Shown here piece by piece: positions 47,140 to 59,832 of a stretch of 64,000 bases of DNA. The translations under genes were made by a program, and so were the position numbers. This stretch comes from Paracyclopina nana (lineage: Eukaryota > Arthropoda > Copepoda > Cyclopoida > Cyclopettidae): positions 10,540,001 to 10,604,000 of the forward strand of contig JAGUCH010000003.1 of the NCBI GenBank assembly GCA_019096065.1, given 5' to 3'. The notes beneath the pieces were generated by a model. It did no database searches. It was given only the letters and a program-made list of their open reading frames with translations, and was not told where the DNA came from. The stretch's first letter is position 1, and every line of letters begins with the position of its first letter.

Positions 47140-47550
47140 CTGGAATGTCATGACAGGGTTATATATAGCATCTAAATTTTGGTCCGTTAGCTGTTAAGTG
47201 TGATTGCTGTTTTTTCTTATATCGCAAAAATATTATCATGTATGCTAATTATAGAGTGGTCATAAGGGATCATATAGTAATTAGAAGCCGAATTACGCAA
47301 AGCTCGGATTTTTGAAAAAGTGGCTTCTTCTAAAAAGAACTAATTATAGGAATGTCGTATCACATGGATTTTAAATTCTGCTGAGGCTCCTGGACATGAG
47401 CCTCGACAACGAGGCCGACTGAGGCCGCACAGCTGGCTGAGGTCGGTGATGCACAGGGGACGAGAATTGAACGGGAGGCGTCAAAAATCCACAACCATTG
47501 TTGTAGCAGTAATTGGCCCCTGGACCTCCAATGGGGGCAATGGACATGTG

Positions 47551-50500
47551 TCAAGAGGACTCCGAGTCCGGACTCTTGTCAAAGTTGTTCCGGACTCGCC
47601 AAATGCCAATGCTCCCGTCGTTCGAGCCAGTGAACACGTGGCTGTTGTTGGTGGTGATGGTGTTAATGGTCGAGTTGTGGGCCTTCATTTCGCCCACAAG
47701 GGCGCAGGTTTCAACAGACCACAATTTAATGTAGCCAGCTCGGCAGCCTGGATCGAAAAAGGGCCATAAAAAATAATTTTATGCTTAAAATGGGCCAATT
47801 TGTACCTGACACCACCGTGTGGCCACCTGGTAGGAAGCAAAGGCCACAAATCCAGTCTTTGTGCGCGTTGTTGAGCGACCTCACCACCTCGTTGGTCTTG
47901 AGGTTCCACTTTTTGATGCAGGTGTCCCTGGAGGCGCTGAACAAAATGTCGTTCTGCAGCGCCAAACTTTCAATGCCGTCGTAGTGTGGAGGCTCCAAAT
48001 TGGCAGAGGGCGACACCACTCCACCTTTGCCATCGAGCACGTTGAAAACCTTGATGGTGTGGTCCTTGGACCCAGTGATCACATAGTCACCACCTATACA
48101 TAAATCAAGTTGATTTTTGCAAAATCATGCAATTGGATTCCATACCTGTGGCCAAGCACATGACCGCGGCCTGGTGGCCTCCGGACAACTTTCCAATGCT
48201 GTGGAACTTTCTGAGATCCCAGACGCGAACTTTGTCCGCAGAGGCTGAAAAAAGGCTGAGGCCACTTGGGGACAAGGCAATGTCTTGCACAGCCGTTTCT
48301 CCGGTGGGCATGGCCAAGGTACGATTGGCTGAGACCAGCTGGATTGGACCGTTGGTGGTCAATCCGGAGGAGGAGAGCGTTTTGATGCAGGTCGAATTGC
48401 TCATTCGCAGATCCCACACCTTGATGAAAGCTGACGACACGGTGAAAGCCATCCGCGTGGCCTCGGAGTATTTGACGCACACCACATTGTTGGGGTGGCC
48501 TCCGAGGCTGTCGACCTCTTCCTTGCGGCACAAATCCCACACCTTCACCGTCCTGTCTTTGGAAGCACTGAACAGGAGCTCGTCGGTGGCAAAGACGCTG
48601 AGCACGGCCTTGGTGTGGCCTTCAGCGACGTTGGAGCAAATCAACGGAGCCCTCGGAGCAATCCGGCCCTGGTAGGGATGAATGACTCCTTTGGCAGGAG
48701 CTTGGGTCTCTCCAATGGTCGTTCCAGCGACCAACCTACGATTTAACAATTAATTACATATAATATTTGTAAAGCATCCTGAATATCCTGAATTTTGTAC
48801 CTGTGAAAGACATTTTTGCCGGTTTCGTCTCGGCTTCCGGATCTTCGAAAGGCTGGAGGAGATCCTGGAGGAGTGACGTTTTCAGCCTCGTTCAACTTGA
48901 CAGCAGAGTTGAACTTGCGCAGGGTCGACCTCGGGGAAGTGGACCTACCCGAAGAATTGCGAGCCTCGAGGCTCCGCCGACTCATGATTGGCGAGGGCTG
49001 GTACACCGGAGCCAGCCTTGAAATGATGGACTGATCCGCACTCTGGCTCATAATGTCCACATGGTCGTTGTTGTTCTGGAGCCTCCGGAGGCTGTTCCTG
49101 AAGTTGTTCTGGTTGTTGGCCGAGCCGAGCCGAACAAAGCTCCGCGACCTGGTCATCAGGTCCGCTCCGGATGGCTTGACAAAGCTCAGGCTTCGTTGCT
49201 GAGGTATCCTTGAGCTTGGCAGGGTTGGAGGCAAGCTGATCTCGGCCACTTCAGTGTCGTTGAACAGGAGATCCTCTTTGGTGGTCATTTTGCGCCTGGC
49301 CTTCTCCCTGCGGCCAAAGCTGGAATCCGACCCGCCACCAGCCTCAGACAGCTCATTGATCTCAATGATGGCATGGGAAAAGTCCTCAATGCTGTCAGAG
49401 TCACTCTCTTCGTTGCCCTCTTCGTTGGCAAGCATGAGGTCGTAGATCTCGAGATCTTGCTGCTCAATCATATGCTGGAGCAGCTGTTGGTGCAGCGTGT
49501 TCTGCTTGGTGGCCTGGTTCATCCGGTTCTCCATTTCCCTGATGGCTCCGTCCTTTTGCATGGCCAGGCAGCTTTGGGTGACTGCCATGGCAAGGAGCTT
49601 TTCCAAGAGGTATTTGGCTTCCGGAAGTTCAACGTCCGCCACGTTGATCATCTTGGACAGCATTTGCTGCTCATCGTCCCCACCGCCAATGCCATCCTCG
49701 TTTTCCTCCACATCCACAGTTTGCTCCATTTGCATGATATTCTGCTGGCACTCCATGATATTTTCCTGAATATTAATAAAAGGAAAGTAACAAAAAAGGA
49801 AGGAGAACACAATTTAAAATGTACATGCCTGGAGGTAGTTGACGTTGGAGTTGAGGTTCTCGATCTGGTCGTCCAGATCCTCAACCAATTTCCGGCTGGC
49901 CTGGCCTTTCTCTGCCAGCAGCCTCCTCCGCTTGACCCTCATCCGCTCCAATTTATGTGACAGCTTCTCCCTCTCCTTGAGCCATCGATCCATGTCGTTC
50001 TCCATCTGGCCGACAGCCTGCTTTTGCAGCGCAACCTTCGTGATTTTGGCCTCGATCGTTTGCCATTTCGTCTTGGCAGCCCTCACGTTCAGCTTATTTT
50101 GGCCACCAGCTCCCTTTTTCGCGTGGTGAGGCTGGCTGAGTCGTCTCTGGGCTCTTCGCAGAATGGACACTTCCTCGTTCTTCCTCTTGAGTGCCAGCTC
50201 CTTCATCCGCTTCTCAGCCTCGAGGCTCTTGATTTTCGACTCGTTCTTGCGAGTCTGCTTCTTGAGCGTGGAGACCTCGCGGTTGCGCTGATTCTCCATG
50301 TTGCGATGCCTCACGCTCTCCTCCTTCATCTTCTGCACCAGCCTCACTTTGTTCCGCTTCATCTCGAGCACGTCCGACTTGAGCTTCTCCACTTGCCGCT
50401 CATACTGGGCCTGGTTGCGCAGGAGCTTGGCGTGCTCCTTCTGCGCGGTCTTCAGCTTCTTCACCTCGCCCTGGAGCTTGGACAACTTGTCCTGGTAGTC

Positions 50501-53500
50501 CTGCTTGATCTTCTGCATCTTCTCAGCGCCTCCGGGCTTGGCCGAGTCATTGGTCAGGCTCTTGAGCACCTTGTCACGCTCCTCCTGAGTGCTCACGATG
50601 CGCTGCTCCAAGGCCAGCAGCTTGGTCTCGTACTGCTGCTTCATGATGTGCAGGCGTTTCTGAGAAGTCTCCAGCTCCTCAATCAGCTTCTGCTTCAGGC
50701 TGATCTCAGAGGTGAGCTCCACAAGCTCCTCGTTCATGGTGTCGTGGAGATCTTCCTCCTCCTCCTCCTCGCTGCTCTCCTCCTCCTGGTCTTCTTCGTC
50801 AGAGACCTCGTCACTCTCCTCGTCGTCAGCACTGTTGTCATCCTTGTCCTCATCTTTGCCGGTGCCAGCCTTGTTGGCAGAAGAAGAGGATTTCCGCTTC
50901 TTCTCCTCCTTGTTCTTCTCCAGATCCTTCTTGGCCAAGTCGATGAGCTCCTGCACTGAGCTGGACACTCCGGAGTCCTCGTCGAACGTCCAGTTGTTGG
51001 CCAGCACCAGTGGCGACGAGGAGAAGGAGCTCTTTGATGGCATTGGCGAGGCTCCTCCGATTTGGCTCAGCCTCTTCATCCTCGCGGCCTCTTTCCGCAG
51101 CTGCTCACAGAGGTTTTCAGACTCGAGCAATTTGGAGCGGAGCTCCTCGATTTCCGTGATGTATTTCTGCACCATGGCACTGATGTCATTGTCACCGGTG
51201 GCATTGTCCCTGATCCACCCACCGATCTCCTTGTCAGCCAGCAGCTGGCTGTTCTTCGCGGTGAGGATCTCGATGGTCTCCTGCATGGCCTTGATCCTGG
51301 TGCGCAGGTTGGAGTTCTCCTTGGACAGCATCGTGTTTTCGTGGTACATGTCATTGGTCGTCTCCACTCCGTCAGCTCCGATCACGCGTTTGCCCTGCTT
51401 GTACTCCATCAGCTCGAACTGGAGGCTGGCAATCTCTTGCCTGAGGATCATGATCGTCCTGGAGGTCTTGTCCTGGTTGGCTGTCACCTTGTTCTTGATG
51501 TTGCGAGCGCGGTTGGCATACTTGAGCGTGTTCAGGGTCTCCATGAAGTCACGGTCCGAGGGGGACACACAGGCAATCATCATGGTCCTGGAGTTGCCTC
51601 CCAACGAATCCTGGAGCAGCCTGGTCAACTTGGAGTCCCTTTAAAAATAGAATAATAAATAATAATAATTAATAATTATAGTTGATCTACCTATAGGGGA
51701 CGTGTGAGACTTTCTTGCTCGTGTCTCCCAATGCGCTGATCACGTTGCCCAAGGCCAAAAGGCCGCAGTTGATGCTGATGCCTTCCTTGGCTCTGTCCCC
51801 TGTGGCACCAGTGCGCTTCAGCCTCTCTGAGCCAGCCAAGTCCACGAAATGGAATTTGGCTGTCAGAGTCTCAAAATCCCCTGGCAGCTGGCTGGTGGCC
51901 TCGGCGGCCTCTTTGGCCTCTTCGTTGAGCTCCAAATGGAATGGGTTGTTGTCAGGCTTGGCCTGCCTTTGCTGCTGGATGTATAGGGTGAAAATGGCAT
52001 GACTTCGTGACGAGGAGTCATTCATATTGGTCGAGGCTGTGGTTCGGTTGAATGCACCTTGCTTCAAGCATTGCATGGTCTCCTCCTCCGAATGGACCGT
52101 CCTCGAGGTCACGCCGACCTGAAAAAATACAGATACTAGTTTGAGAACTAATGAATATAGCAATTAGCCCATTTATCATAAGATTACTTGTCCTCTCGTG
52201 CTAATGACCAGGTTGGCCTTGCACATCACCTCTTGAATAATGTATAATGCTGCAGCAGTCATATTGCTATTAGCCCCCAAAATCGCTTTTCTACATATAC
52301 ATATCCTTGCGTTGTTGTAGTAGCAAAAAGTGAGAATGTCCGGAATGCATGTCGTTGGCCCATAAGGAGCAGCGCGGCATTTGGAAAAGATTGTAGCTCA
52401 AAAATGATGTCAAAAGTCGAGGAAAGTTTCAAATTCCTCATGACCTAGCCGTGCTTAGTTATAATAATTTAGGCTTTTCAACAAACATGCTACTTCTCAT
52501 TTTTCCTCACCCCTTTTCACGGAAGGAGGAAGAAATAAAGAGTTCACGCACTGATTGATCCCCCCTTTGAACTTTAAAAGTCTTGGCATTTTTCTTCCAT
52601 GTACTTAGAAAGTTGAAAGAAACAATGTATCATCAATATTATTTTAAACTATGCTAGGAATGATCATACAATTTTTTTGCACAAAAAACAGTTAACAAGC
52701 AATTTTGAGAAAAATTCAAAATAATGCCAACTGTTAAAATGCGATCTGCTAAAATGCGATCTGTAAAAATGCGATCTGCTAAAATACGATCTATTTAAAT
52801 GCGACCTGCACATAGGCGAATTTCTAGATATGTAGCATTTCATAAAAGATCATTTTGAGCACAATGAAAATAACGAACTGTAGCATTTTTATGAAGTCAG
52901 CTAAAAGTCCCAAAGTTGCCAAAAATGGGCAAATGGCTGGAGAATTAGAATTCCAGATCAAAGCGTGGATTTTATTACATGGCCACAACTAAAATTGCTA
53001 CCAAACACAAAGGCCCTTAAATAAAAAATTGTGTGGTCGGTCATAGCTTTTTTGGCCATGATGATGGTACTATGATAGGAGTAAATACAGTCAACTTGAT
53101 AAAGTATTGTTAGTCTGTGCATTCTAGCACAAAAATGAGTCATCGCCGAGCATACACGTTTGATAATGTCAAAGCAGATTAAATTGATGCACATAATCAA
53201 GTTGTGCATGTTACTACTGGCAAGGTGCTCGTTGATGACGATGATGATTTCTCCCCTCGCATCAGAAGCAAAAAAGAAAGATATGTAGTAAGATGCACAA
53301 TATGGGAAAAGTAGGACACTGTGCTCAGATGACACACAATTAGTTCTTTTCTTGCAGATGCCAAGAAACGAGATTAAAGCTTGTTCTCATAAAACTCAGT
53401 AAGGCAGGCGGTAAGCAAAGCAAGGCACTTTGGAAGCTCATAACTCAGTAAGTACTGAGCCGATTGGAACCAAATTTGGAGGTATTCATTAGAGCATATT

Positions 53501-56500
53501 GAAGAATCTACATGCAAAATTTCATCCGGATCGGAGAACTCTAAGGAGGTGGCTGATTTTTCTCCTTTGCTTAACTGATTTGCCTTACTTTCAGTAAGGC
53601 GGCCTTAGCGTCCTTCGATCTGGATGAAAATTGGCATGAATATTCTTCAATATGACCTTATGAATTCCTCCAATTTTGGTTCCAATCGGACGAGTAGATG
53701 CTGAGATATGAGCGCGCAAAGTGCCTTGCTTACCTTATAGAAATGTTTATGAGAACAAGCTTAAAAGTGGGGTGATTAGGAGGGAAAAGTTTCCTGATTT
53801 ATTTGCCAAGATCATCATCATCATTTTCGTCCATTTCCCGCATTATATTCATACATTATGACTGCGGGGCATTTCCTAATCAATAACCTATATGGCTGCA
53901 TCCACTGATAATACCAACTTTTATGCTACATATTCATTCCACCCTTGCAGTTCAATACGCCCCCGCTTCTTAAGCTTACAGGGTGTTCCGAAATCTAGGT
54001 CAAATTCAGGCTCGGTCAGCCTTAAAATTACCCATGAAATTTAAAAGGCGCACAGCTAGGCAATTAATTATCGTTTCGGAAATTGAAGTCAAGAACAATG
54101 GCAATGCACATTAATTTCCGCCATTTTGAAATTATGTCAGCTTCAGCAGTGAAATATGCTGCAATATTCTACGTAGGGTTTCACGTCGTCAACTTCAGGC
54201 TTTTTTGTCTTCTCAAAGAAGTGAGACGCTTTTGAGACAAGATTTCGCGGTTTTCTGCCTTTTCACTCTCAAGAAGTGGAAGAAGCTTTAAGGGGGAAAA
54301 AGAGCCTTTCTTTTTTATTGCCAACGCCGCGCCGAGGAAAGTAAAATAATACGAGAGACACCCTGTAAAAGTGGGAAATGGAATGAGGAAGAAATCAAGT
54401 AATCTAATAGCAATTCCATGTCACTGAGGGGTGACTTAAAAATGGAATGAAATAGAATATGACATGAAATAAATGGTACAATATAACAAGCATATGCTAT
54501 TTCAAAAGGTGCAAGCTTTAAATTTGTGGCCATGAACTAGTTGTATTTATGCTGATAAGAAGCCCTCATTTTTTGAAAACTTGAATAAATTGCCCGATTT
54601 TCACGAGCCAAACACCCAATAAGATTCTGACATCTTCGCTCGAAAACTTTTTCCATTAGATGACGAAAACCACACAAAGGAAAAGCAGCCACAACAAATA
54701 TTGCTGTTGACTTTTAACAACAACAGCTACATTTTCCTTGGCCAAAGAAAACAAATATTGATTCAGGAAATCTTTATGACTTTGCAGCTGTGTTCGTTCA
54801 TAGCGAAAAAGCCGATAACTTAGTTATGACTTTTTCAAGCTTGAAGCCAAGAAGAAAGTTTCACAATAAGTATTTCCGAAGGCCATGGCAACACTAACCA
54901 ATATAAATTATGCCAAGCACACCATTATTGCTGTGTGGTTTCCTCAATATCGAAATCAATTTCAAGTCACATTTTAGTTCTACTTTTGTCCACCAACTAA
55001 CATGATGGCGCTGTCACACATAAAAGTATAAAAGTTCGACCAGATTAAAAATGTATAATTAAGTTTTTTGGCATTTTGCATGAATTTTAGGCCATAAAAA
55101 AGAATACTATATAAATCAAAACAAATCCACCAAAATTAAGCGTCTTTATGTCTTTTTGCATGAATTTTAGGCCATAAGTAAGTAGCCAAGTCTGGTAGCT
55201 ATGTCAAAATCAGCTGTTAGCTCCATCAAGCGGATTTTCCAGCAACTATTCGCACTATAATAAGAGTTTTCGATTGAAGAAAGGCAATTATTCTTACTGT
55301 GTAAATATTCCCATTGGCGTCCTCGTGTATGCGAATGCCTCCAGTTCCCGAGGACGTGGATCGTTTTCCGAGGCCGCCAATGGGGCCATTAGTGGACTTG
55401 CTCACGCTGCACGTGGCATTGTCAAACAAATCCAGGATGTCCTCGTTGTACAATTCCATGAACTGAGCAGACACTTTGAATTCTGGCAGAGGCTGGCCAG
55501 CCTCTCTGGCCTCCTCCTGCCTCACTTTGATGCCTTGAAACAGCTGTTTCACAGCCCGAGGAACAATGCCCACGTTTTCAGAGTTGGTGGCCGAGACCTC
55601 GAAGCCTGTGCCCATCGTGTACGTTTTCCCACTTCCAGTTTGACCGTAGGCCAGCACAGTGGCATTATACCTGCAAAAAAGGTAATCAGCTTAAGCAGGT
55701 CGAATTGCAAGGTTGACACTCATACAGAATGACACGAGCATTATGTGAAAATACTTAAAAAATTTCCTGCTGAAATTCTGCTACACTTTTCTGTTGTTGG
55801 CATTATTTGGCTGCTAATTAGAATTGGCTAATTGGTGATTAGAGCATTTATGGCAGCCACTCAAAATATTCAAATTCAATTTTCTGTTATGGCCCAAAAT
55901 CACTCATTTTTCAGCCTGTCAAGCCACAGAGTGAGTTAATGAATTATGCACTTTCCGAGCAATTATTTCGCATTCCATGTATAAAATGCTCCACTAGGAA
56001 ATAAAGTGTGCAAAATTGCTTTAATTGCCATTTACTCATGTAGAATTTTTGTGCTCCAGGACAAGAGGAAAAAGTTCCTATTAGTTCTCCCTTTTTGGCT
56101 CTGGCTGATCGAGCAGGCACAAAAGAAAACACATCAAAAGGAGAGAGAGAAAAAGATGAGAAAACTCGTTTCTGCAATTATTTTCACGACTACATAGAGC
56201 AGCATTGTTCAAAGCCTTTAAAGTTCAAGCTTGAGCAGCAGCAGGTGTTTTTCTTCTTCAAGCTCGCCATAAATATTGCAACAAAGCCATGAAGAGTTTC
56301 TCAGACATGCCAAATCGATTTAAGGGTGCATTCTTCTTGGCACCCCCTTTTCAAAGCAGGAGCAAAATCACAAAATCACTTTTACAATCCTCTCTTTCTC
56401 CACTGAACTTAGCCATGTCATTTCAAGCTAAATTAATAATTTTGGCTGCTTTCGAAATTGCTCAAAAATCTCAATATAGCCCGAATTATTTGCCAACATG

Positions 56501-58439
56501 GCTGCAAGAGCTGGAAAATCCCCCACTGTGCTCAGTAGTGAAAAATGTGAAATTGAGTTTGAATTCCAATTTCCTATTGGCTTGGCGAGGAGTGTGCATG
56601 TGTGGGATACATTCTACTACTGTGTCATAATTAGATTCATTGCAATCTGGCAGCAAAATAGGCGCGGATCATGATTACAATCGACAGATGTGGATTTCTT
56701 ATGCTGGAATAAAAGCAGAATTCACACACATTCTTGAGGAGGGGAGAGAGATATTTTTGCCTAGATATCATTGCTCCTTTGGGGGCTGTCGTGAGATTTA
56801 TGCACATTGCCACTAGATTGAGAGGGGGATAATGTAGCCCTATCATCATATTACACCATGTGCATTATATAAACTAGAGTGTTTGTGCATGACATCCACT
56901 GCAATTTCCTGATTAGTACTACTGCTCTTTAATGTCTTCTTCGCCATCTGCAATTTGATGATTTTGATGCATTTTTAAATGCATGTCTACTAATTTTAAG
57001 GGCGAATTTCTTGTAGCTGCCTCTAATTAAAGCTCAATTTCAAGTGGAACTTTTGGGAGAGCATTAATGGCAAATAATCCACTGTGCTCTGGAAGAAGTG
57101 CATTCAATCCTCAATTTCTGTTCAGCAAACTACTGTGCAAAATGTAGGAGTCATTTTAGCATATACATGCATTGCTCAAAACAATGCTACTACAGTTCTA
57201 ATTCAAGGATGCTCAAATGCACTTTAAATTCAAATGTATAATTAGGTACTACTATGTGTTTTCCTCAAGGGGAAAGTTTTTGACCTGGTAGCACAATGTT
57301 AGAAAGCTTTCATCTGACAACATTTTCATTCAGTGCAAATCAGCTGTTTTTTCCTATCTATAGTATAGTCCAAGGTTGTAAACAGATTTTTTCTTTGGTT
57401 GAATACAGCCAATAGCCAATAGCAAAAAAATACAGGCATAAATCAGTAGGATTACTTAAAAAAGTGGCAAGGTCTGTTATATTAAGCTAGGCTCTGTCAA
57501 TATTTGCATGGCAAAAACAACATCACTCAAATGAAGAGGTTGACATGTTTATTTTTGCAGCCAAAATTCTTGATAAACTGCAAAATGGGCAAATGCAATA
57601 AATCCTTCCTTTGTTACACTAGAGCAGTATATTGGAGATGTGTCAATCAACTTGTTTTATGCTCATACACAAAAGAGAGTGAAACACCCACACACAAACA
57701 CAAAATGCAGCCAATTGGAAGTGTAGTGGAACACAATGCACCATTTCGAGTCAGTTTGGCAAATTAACTGTGGTAAGCATTAAAAAACCGCAAAAATACA
57801 TATGCTGAAGGTGCTGCTGCGTTTTGTGGCCATTTCCCTTTTTCCACACATTAAAAGGGTGGCAATTTTGGAAAAATGGCATTTCCACTCAAAATCTACC
57901 AATTGCAAGCAAATTTTGATTGACTATGGGAAAATTCCACCTTGAATGCGAGACACAGATTGAGGAAATGCCAGTCTCGTCATTTCCCTAAAGCTAGATA
58001 TTGTTAGCAAAATGTCAAAGCCTGTCAAAAGCACTGTCTCAAGATTTGGCAAAATAGCAATAAAATGGCAAACAAAAGAGCTAAAAAAACCATTTTTATT
58101 GCCAGAAAACTGGCATAGTACTACATCTTCATTATGAAAATGCAAGTGCCAGAGCTGATTTGGGAAGAATTTTCAAAAGTTGCCTTCTTACCCTTCAAAG
58201 CATCCCTCGATGAGGTCATGCACTGTTTCCTCATACACATCCACCTGTTGAGAATCTTGGTCGTACACGAAATCATAGGTGAAAGCTTTGTTGGAGCCGA
58301 TCCACACTTGGGGCTCTTCTGGAGTCTTGTTCACGCACGTTTTGCAGGCATCGATGATTTCCTTGGACAACTGAGGCCTAATCCTCACTGCCACCCTCAC
58401 ACTGCTGCAGCTGTCGTCAGCCATCTTGTTTTTCCCCAA
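47551..58439 (-). CDS. KIF21: KIF21-type kinesin, complete, 1,632 aa, eight coding exons
   Basis: Plus-end-directed microtubule motor that in animals also limits microtubule growth. Exons: 58439-58192, 55670-55298, 52118-51691, 51638-49829, 49765-48801, 48735-48146, 48093-47806, 47747-47551; phases agree at every junction. N-terminal motor: [11 protein letters not shown]-loop GQTGSGKT (92-99), switch I NDSSSRSH (240-247), switch II DLAGSE (300-305), [18 protein letters not shown] and [11 protein letters not shown]. Next come a KIF21-typical segment ([13 protein letters not shown]), a long acidic run near 610-655, basic coiled coils, a [11 protein letters not shown] segment close to the regulatory coiled coil of KIF21A, a Ser-rich linker and a C-terminal WD40 propeller from about 1,300 ([34 protein letters not shown]). 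Intron 4 uses a GC donor (CAG|GCATGT); the nearby GT would give an immediate stop. Introns 1 and 2 are 2.5 and 3.2 kb, the other five 52-65 bp. The length matches vertebrate KIF21A. Confidence 0.96.
52731..52812. repeat. 15-16-bp tandem repeat, about five copies, in kinesin intron 2
   Basis: AAAATGCGATCTGCT and one-base variants are repeated end to end. Located in the 3.2-kb intron between kinesin coding exons 2 and 3. Confidence 0.85.
53378..53761. mobile_element. 384-bp palindromic MITE, copy 2, in kinesin intron 2
   Basis: Same termini (AGCTTGTTCTCATAAA), same length and the opposite orientation to copy 1 at 26,711-27,094. Flanked by TAA at 53,375-53,377 and 53,762-53,764. TAA/TTA-type 3-bp duplications are characteristic of PIF/Harbinger elements, but copy 1 has ATT, so the superfamily remains open. 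Confidence 0.9.
53979..54365. mobile_element. Possible mariner-type MITE with CAGGGTGT ends
   Basis: Left end TA|CAGGGTGTTCCGAAATC, right end ACACCCTG|TA, 387 bp apart, with TA on both outer sides. CAGGGTGT termini with a TA duplication are common in Tc1/mariner elements. Only 8 bp of the termini are clearly inverted, so this is moderate evidence. Confidence 0.4.
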
Positions 58440-58478
58440 TTTTTACACCTCCATTATTTTGTGCAAATTCCAGTCAAC
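58440..58478 (-). other. KIF21: Probable 5' UTR part of the first coding exon of KIF21
   Basis: On the minus strand a pyrimidine tract and acceptor (CACTTCTTGCAG|G) lie 39 nt before the ATG, suggesting a spliced 5' UTR. The ATG is followed four codons later by a second in-frame ATG ([10 protein letters not shown]), so the start could be either. Confidence 0.45.
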
Positions 58479-59595
58479 CTGCAAGAAGTGCAATTAATTT
58501 TCAAGCTTGGCAAATTGCTTAAGAATTTTTTGCTCATTGCTCAGTTTTGCTGACCTGGGCTCTTTTTGCATATTATAATCCTTTGCCCACAAGCTGTGAT
58601 TGATCACAACATGCATCGAGATATACAGGGTAGCATACTATTATGCAAACATAGAGTGTATTGTGTTTTCGGGTGTATATTATAGTGGTACACACAAATG
58701 AAGAAGTGTTTGTGTTACACTGCGAACTGAGAGCAAAAAAAGGAGTAAAAATTATGCTATGCAACGTCATGTGTCATACATTTATATACATAGTAGAGTA
58801 CTGTGAAAACTGTACTGATAAGTGAACAATATAGTATAGTGTATATTTGCTCTGCAAAAGTAACACTCGACACTGAAGCTACTTTGTTGTTGTTGCTGCT
58901 GCAGATAAATCTCTTTTTTTAAATAAGGCCAGAGGCCAAATGAACATGGTGGTTTGGCGGAAAAAAAATCTGCACCACACTCTTAATTTCCTGGCACTCT
59001 GTAGGCACAGGAAAAAGTGTAACATACTTGGCACTGCTCTAGAAAAATCTGATGATTATATCTCGCTGTCATTGGAGAGTTGTGTGCTTGCAGAGGCTTA
59101 AAACTGGATATCTAGATGTGTACACATTTATATAGCATACCAAAACGCTAGCCACACAAAAATGATATCAGCTGAAGACCAGCAAAAAAAGGCAACGCAA
59201 GTTCTTTGTGTCTTTTATGGCAATATGCAAAGCCACAAATAGCTGAGCTTCTGTGCATTCTCAAATGCTACTTTTACCAGGCAAAGTTCCCAGGTAAGAA
59301 AAAAATTGCTTTGGAAAATTGGGCATATCATGCAACCTAGCATAACTTTCAGAGCTGATGAGAAAAGCCATCAGTCTTTCGCCTAGGAAAGCATTAACGA
59401 AGCAGCAAATTTCTCCACCCTAAATTGCCTCTCGGGTAGCTTAATGATTCATTCAAGTTGTTGCCACTTCCCCCAGCTCTATAGCTTGCTTGTTTTTCAG
59501 GATGATATTTTGCTTCACTACTGCAGCTGCTCTGTAGCCAACACAGGAAACCAGGCAAATAGTCAGCCATTTTCCCTGGATTGAGCAAAACTTAC

Positions 59596-59747
59596 TGGCC
59601 AAGCCTGTGTCGAGTGTCCAGGTGAAGTTTCGGCCTTGCTGGGAAAAAGGCCGCTGTGATTGGCCTTTGGGAACACTCCAAACTACTGAGAGGGGTTCCT
59701 AACAGTGTTGACAGTGTATAGTAAAGCCGCCTTAGACGACTCGCACT
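59596..59747 (-). promoter_or_regulatory. KIF21: Candidate non-coding first exon and initiator of KIF21
   Basis: On the minus strand an arthropod-type initiator TTCAGTG lies near 59,748 and a strong donor GGCCA|GTAAGTTTT ends the segment at 59,596. Joined to the acceptor at 58,479 this would form a spliced 5' leader. A GC-rich stretch with GCGCGC and a CT run lies just beyond (about 59,797-59,832). No TATA box. Entirely inferred from motifs. Confidence 0.3.
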
Positions 59748-59832
59748 GAACTGGCTCGCATCGCTGCAACTAGCTTAGCAGTGTACTATAGAATAGAGTA
59801 GCGCGCTCCCTGCGCGCTCGCTCTCTCTCTCT

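Noticed and set aside
50024..51655. Plus-strand frames of 197-311 codons opposite the kinesin
   Set aside because: Antisense shadows of the kinesin coiled-coil exon; Leu/Ser-rich translations of complementary codons.
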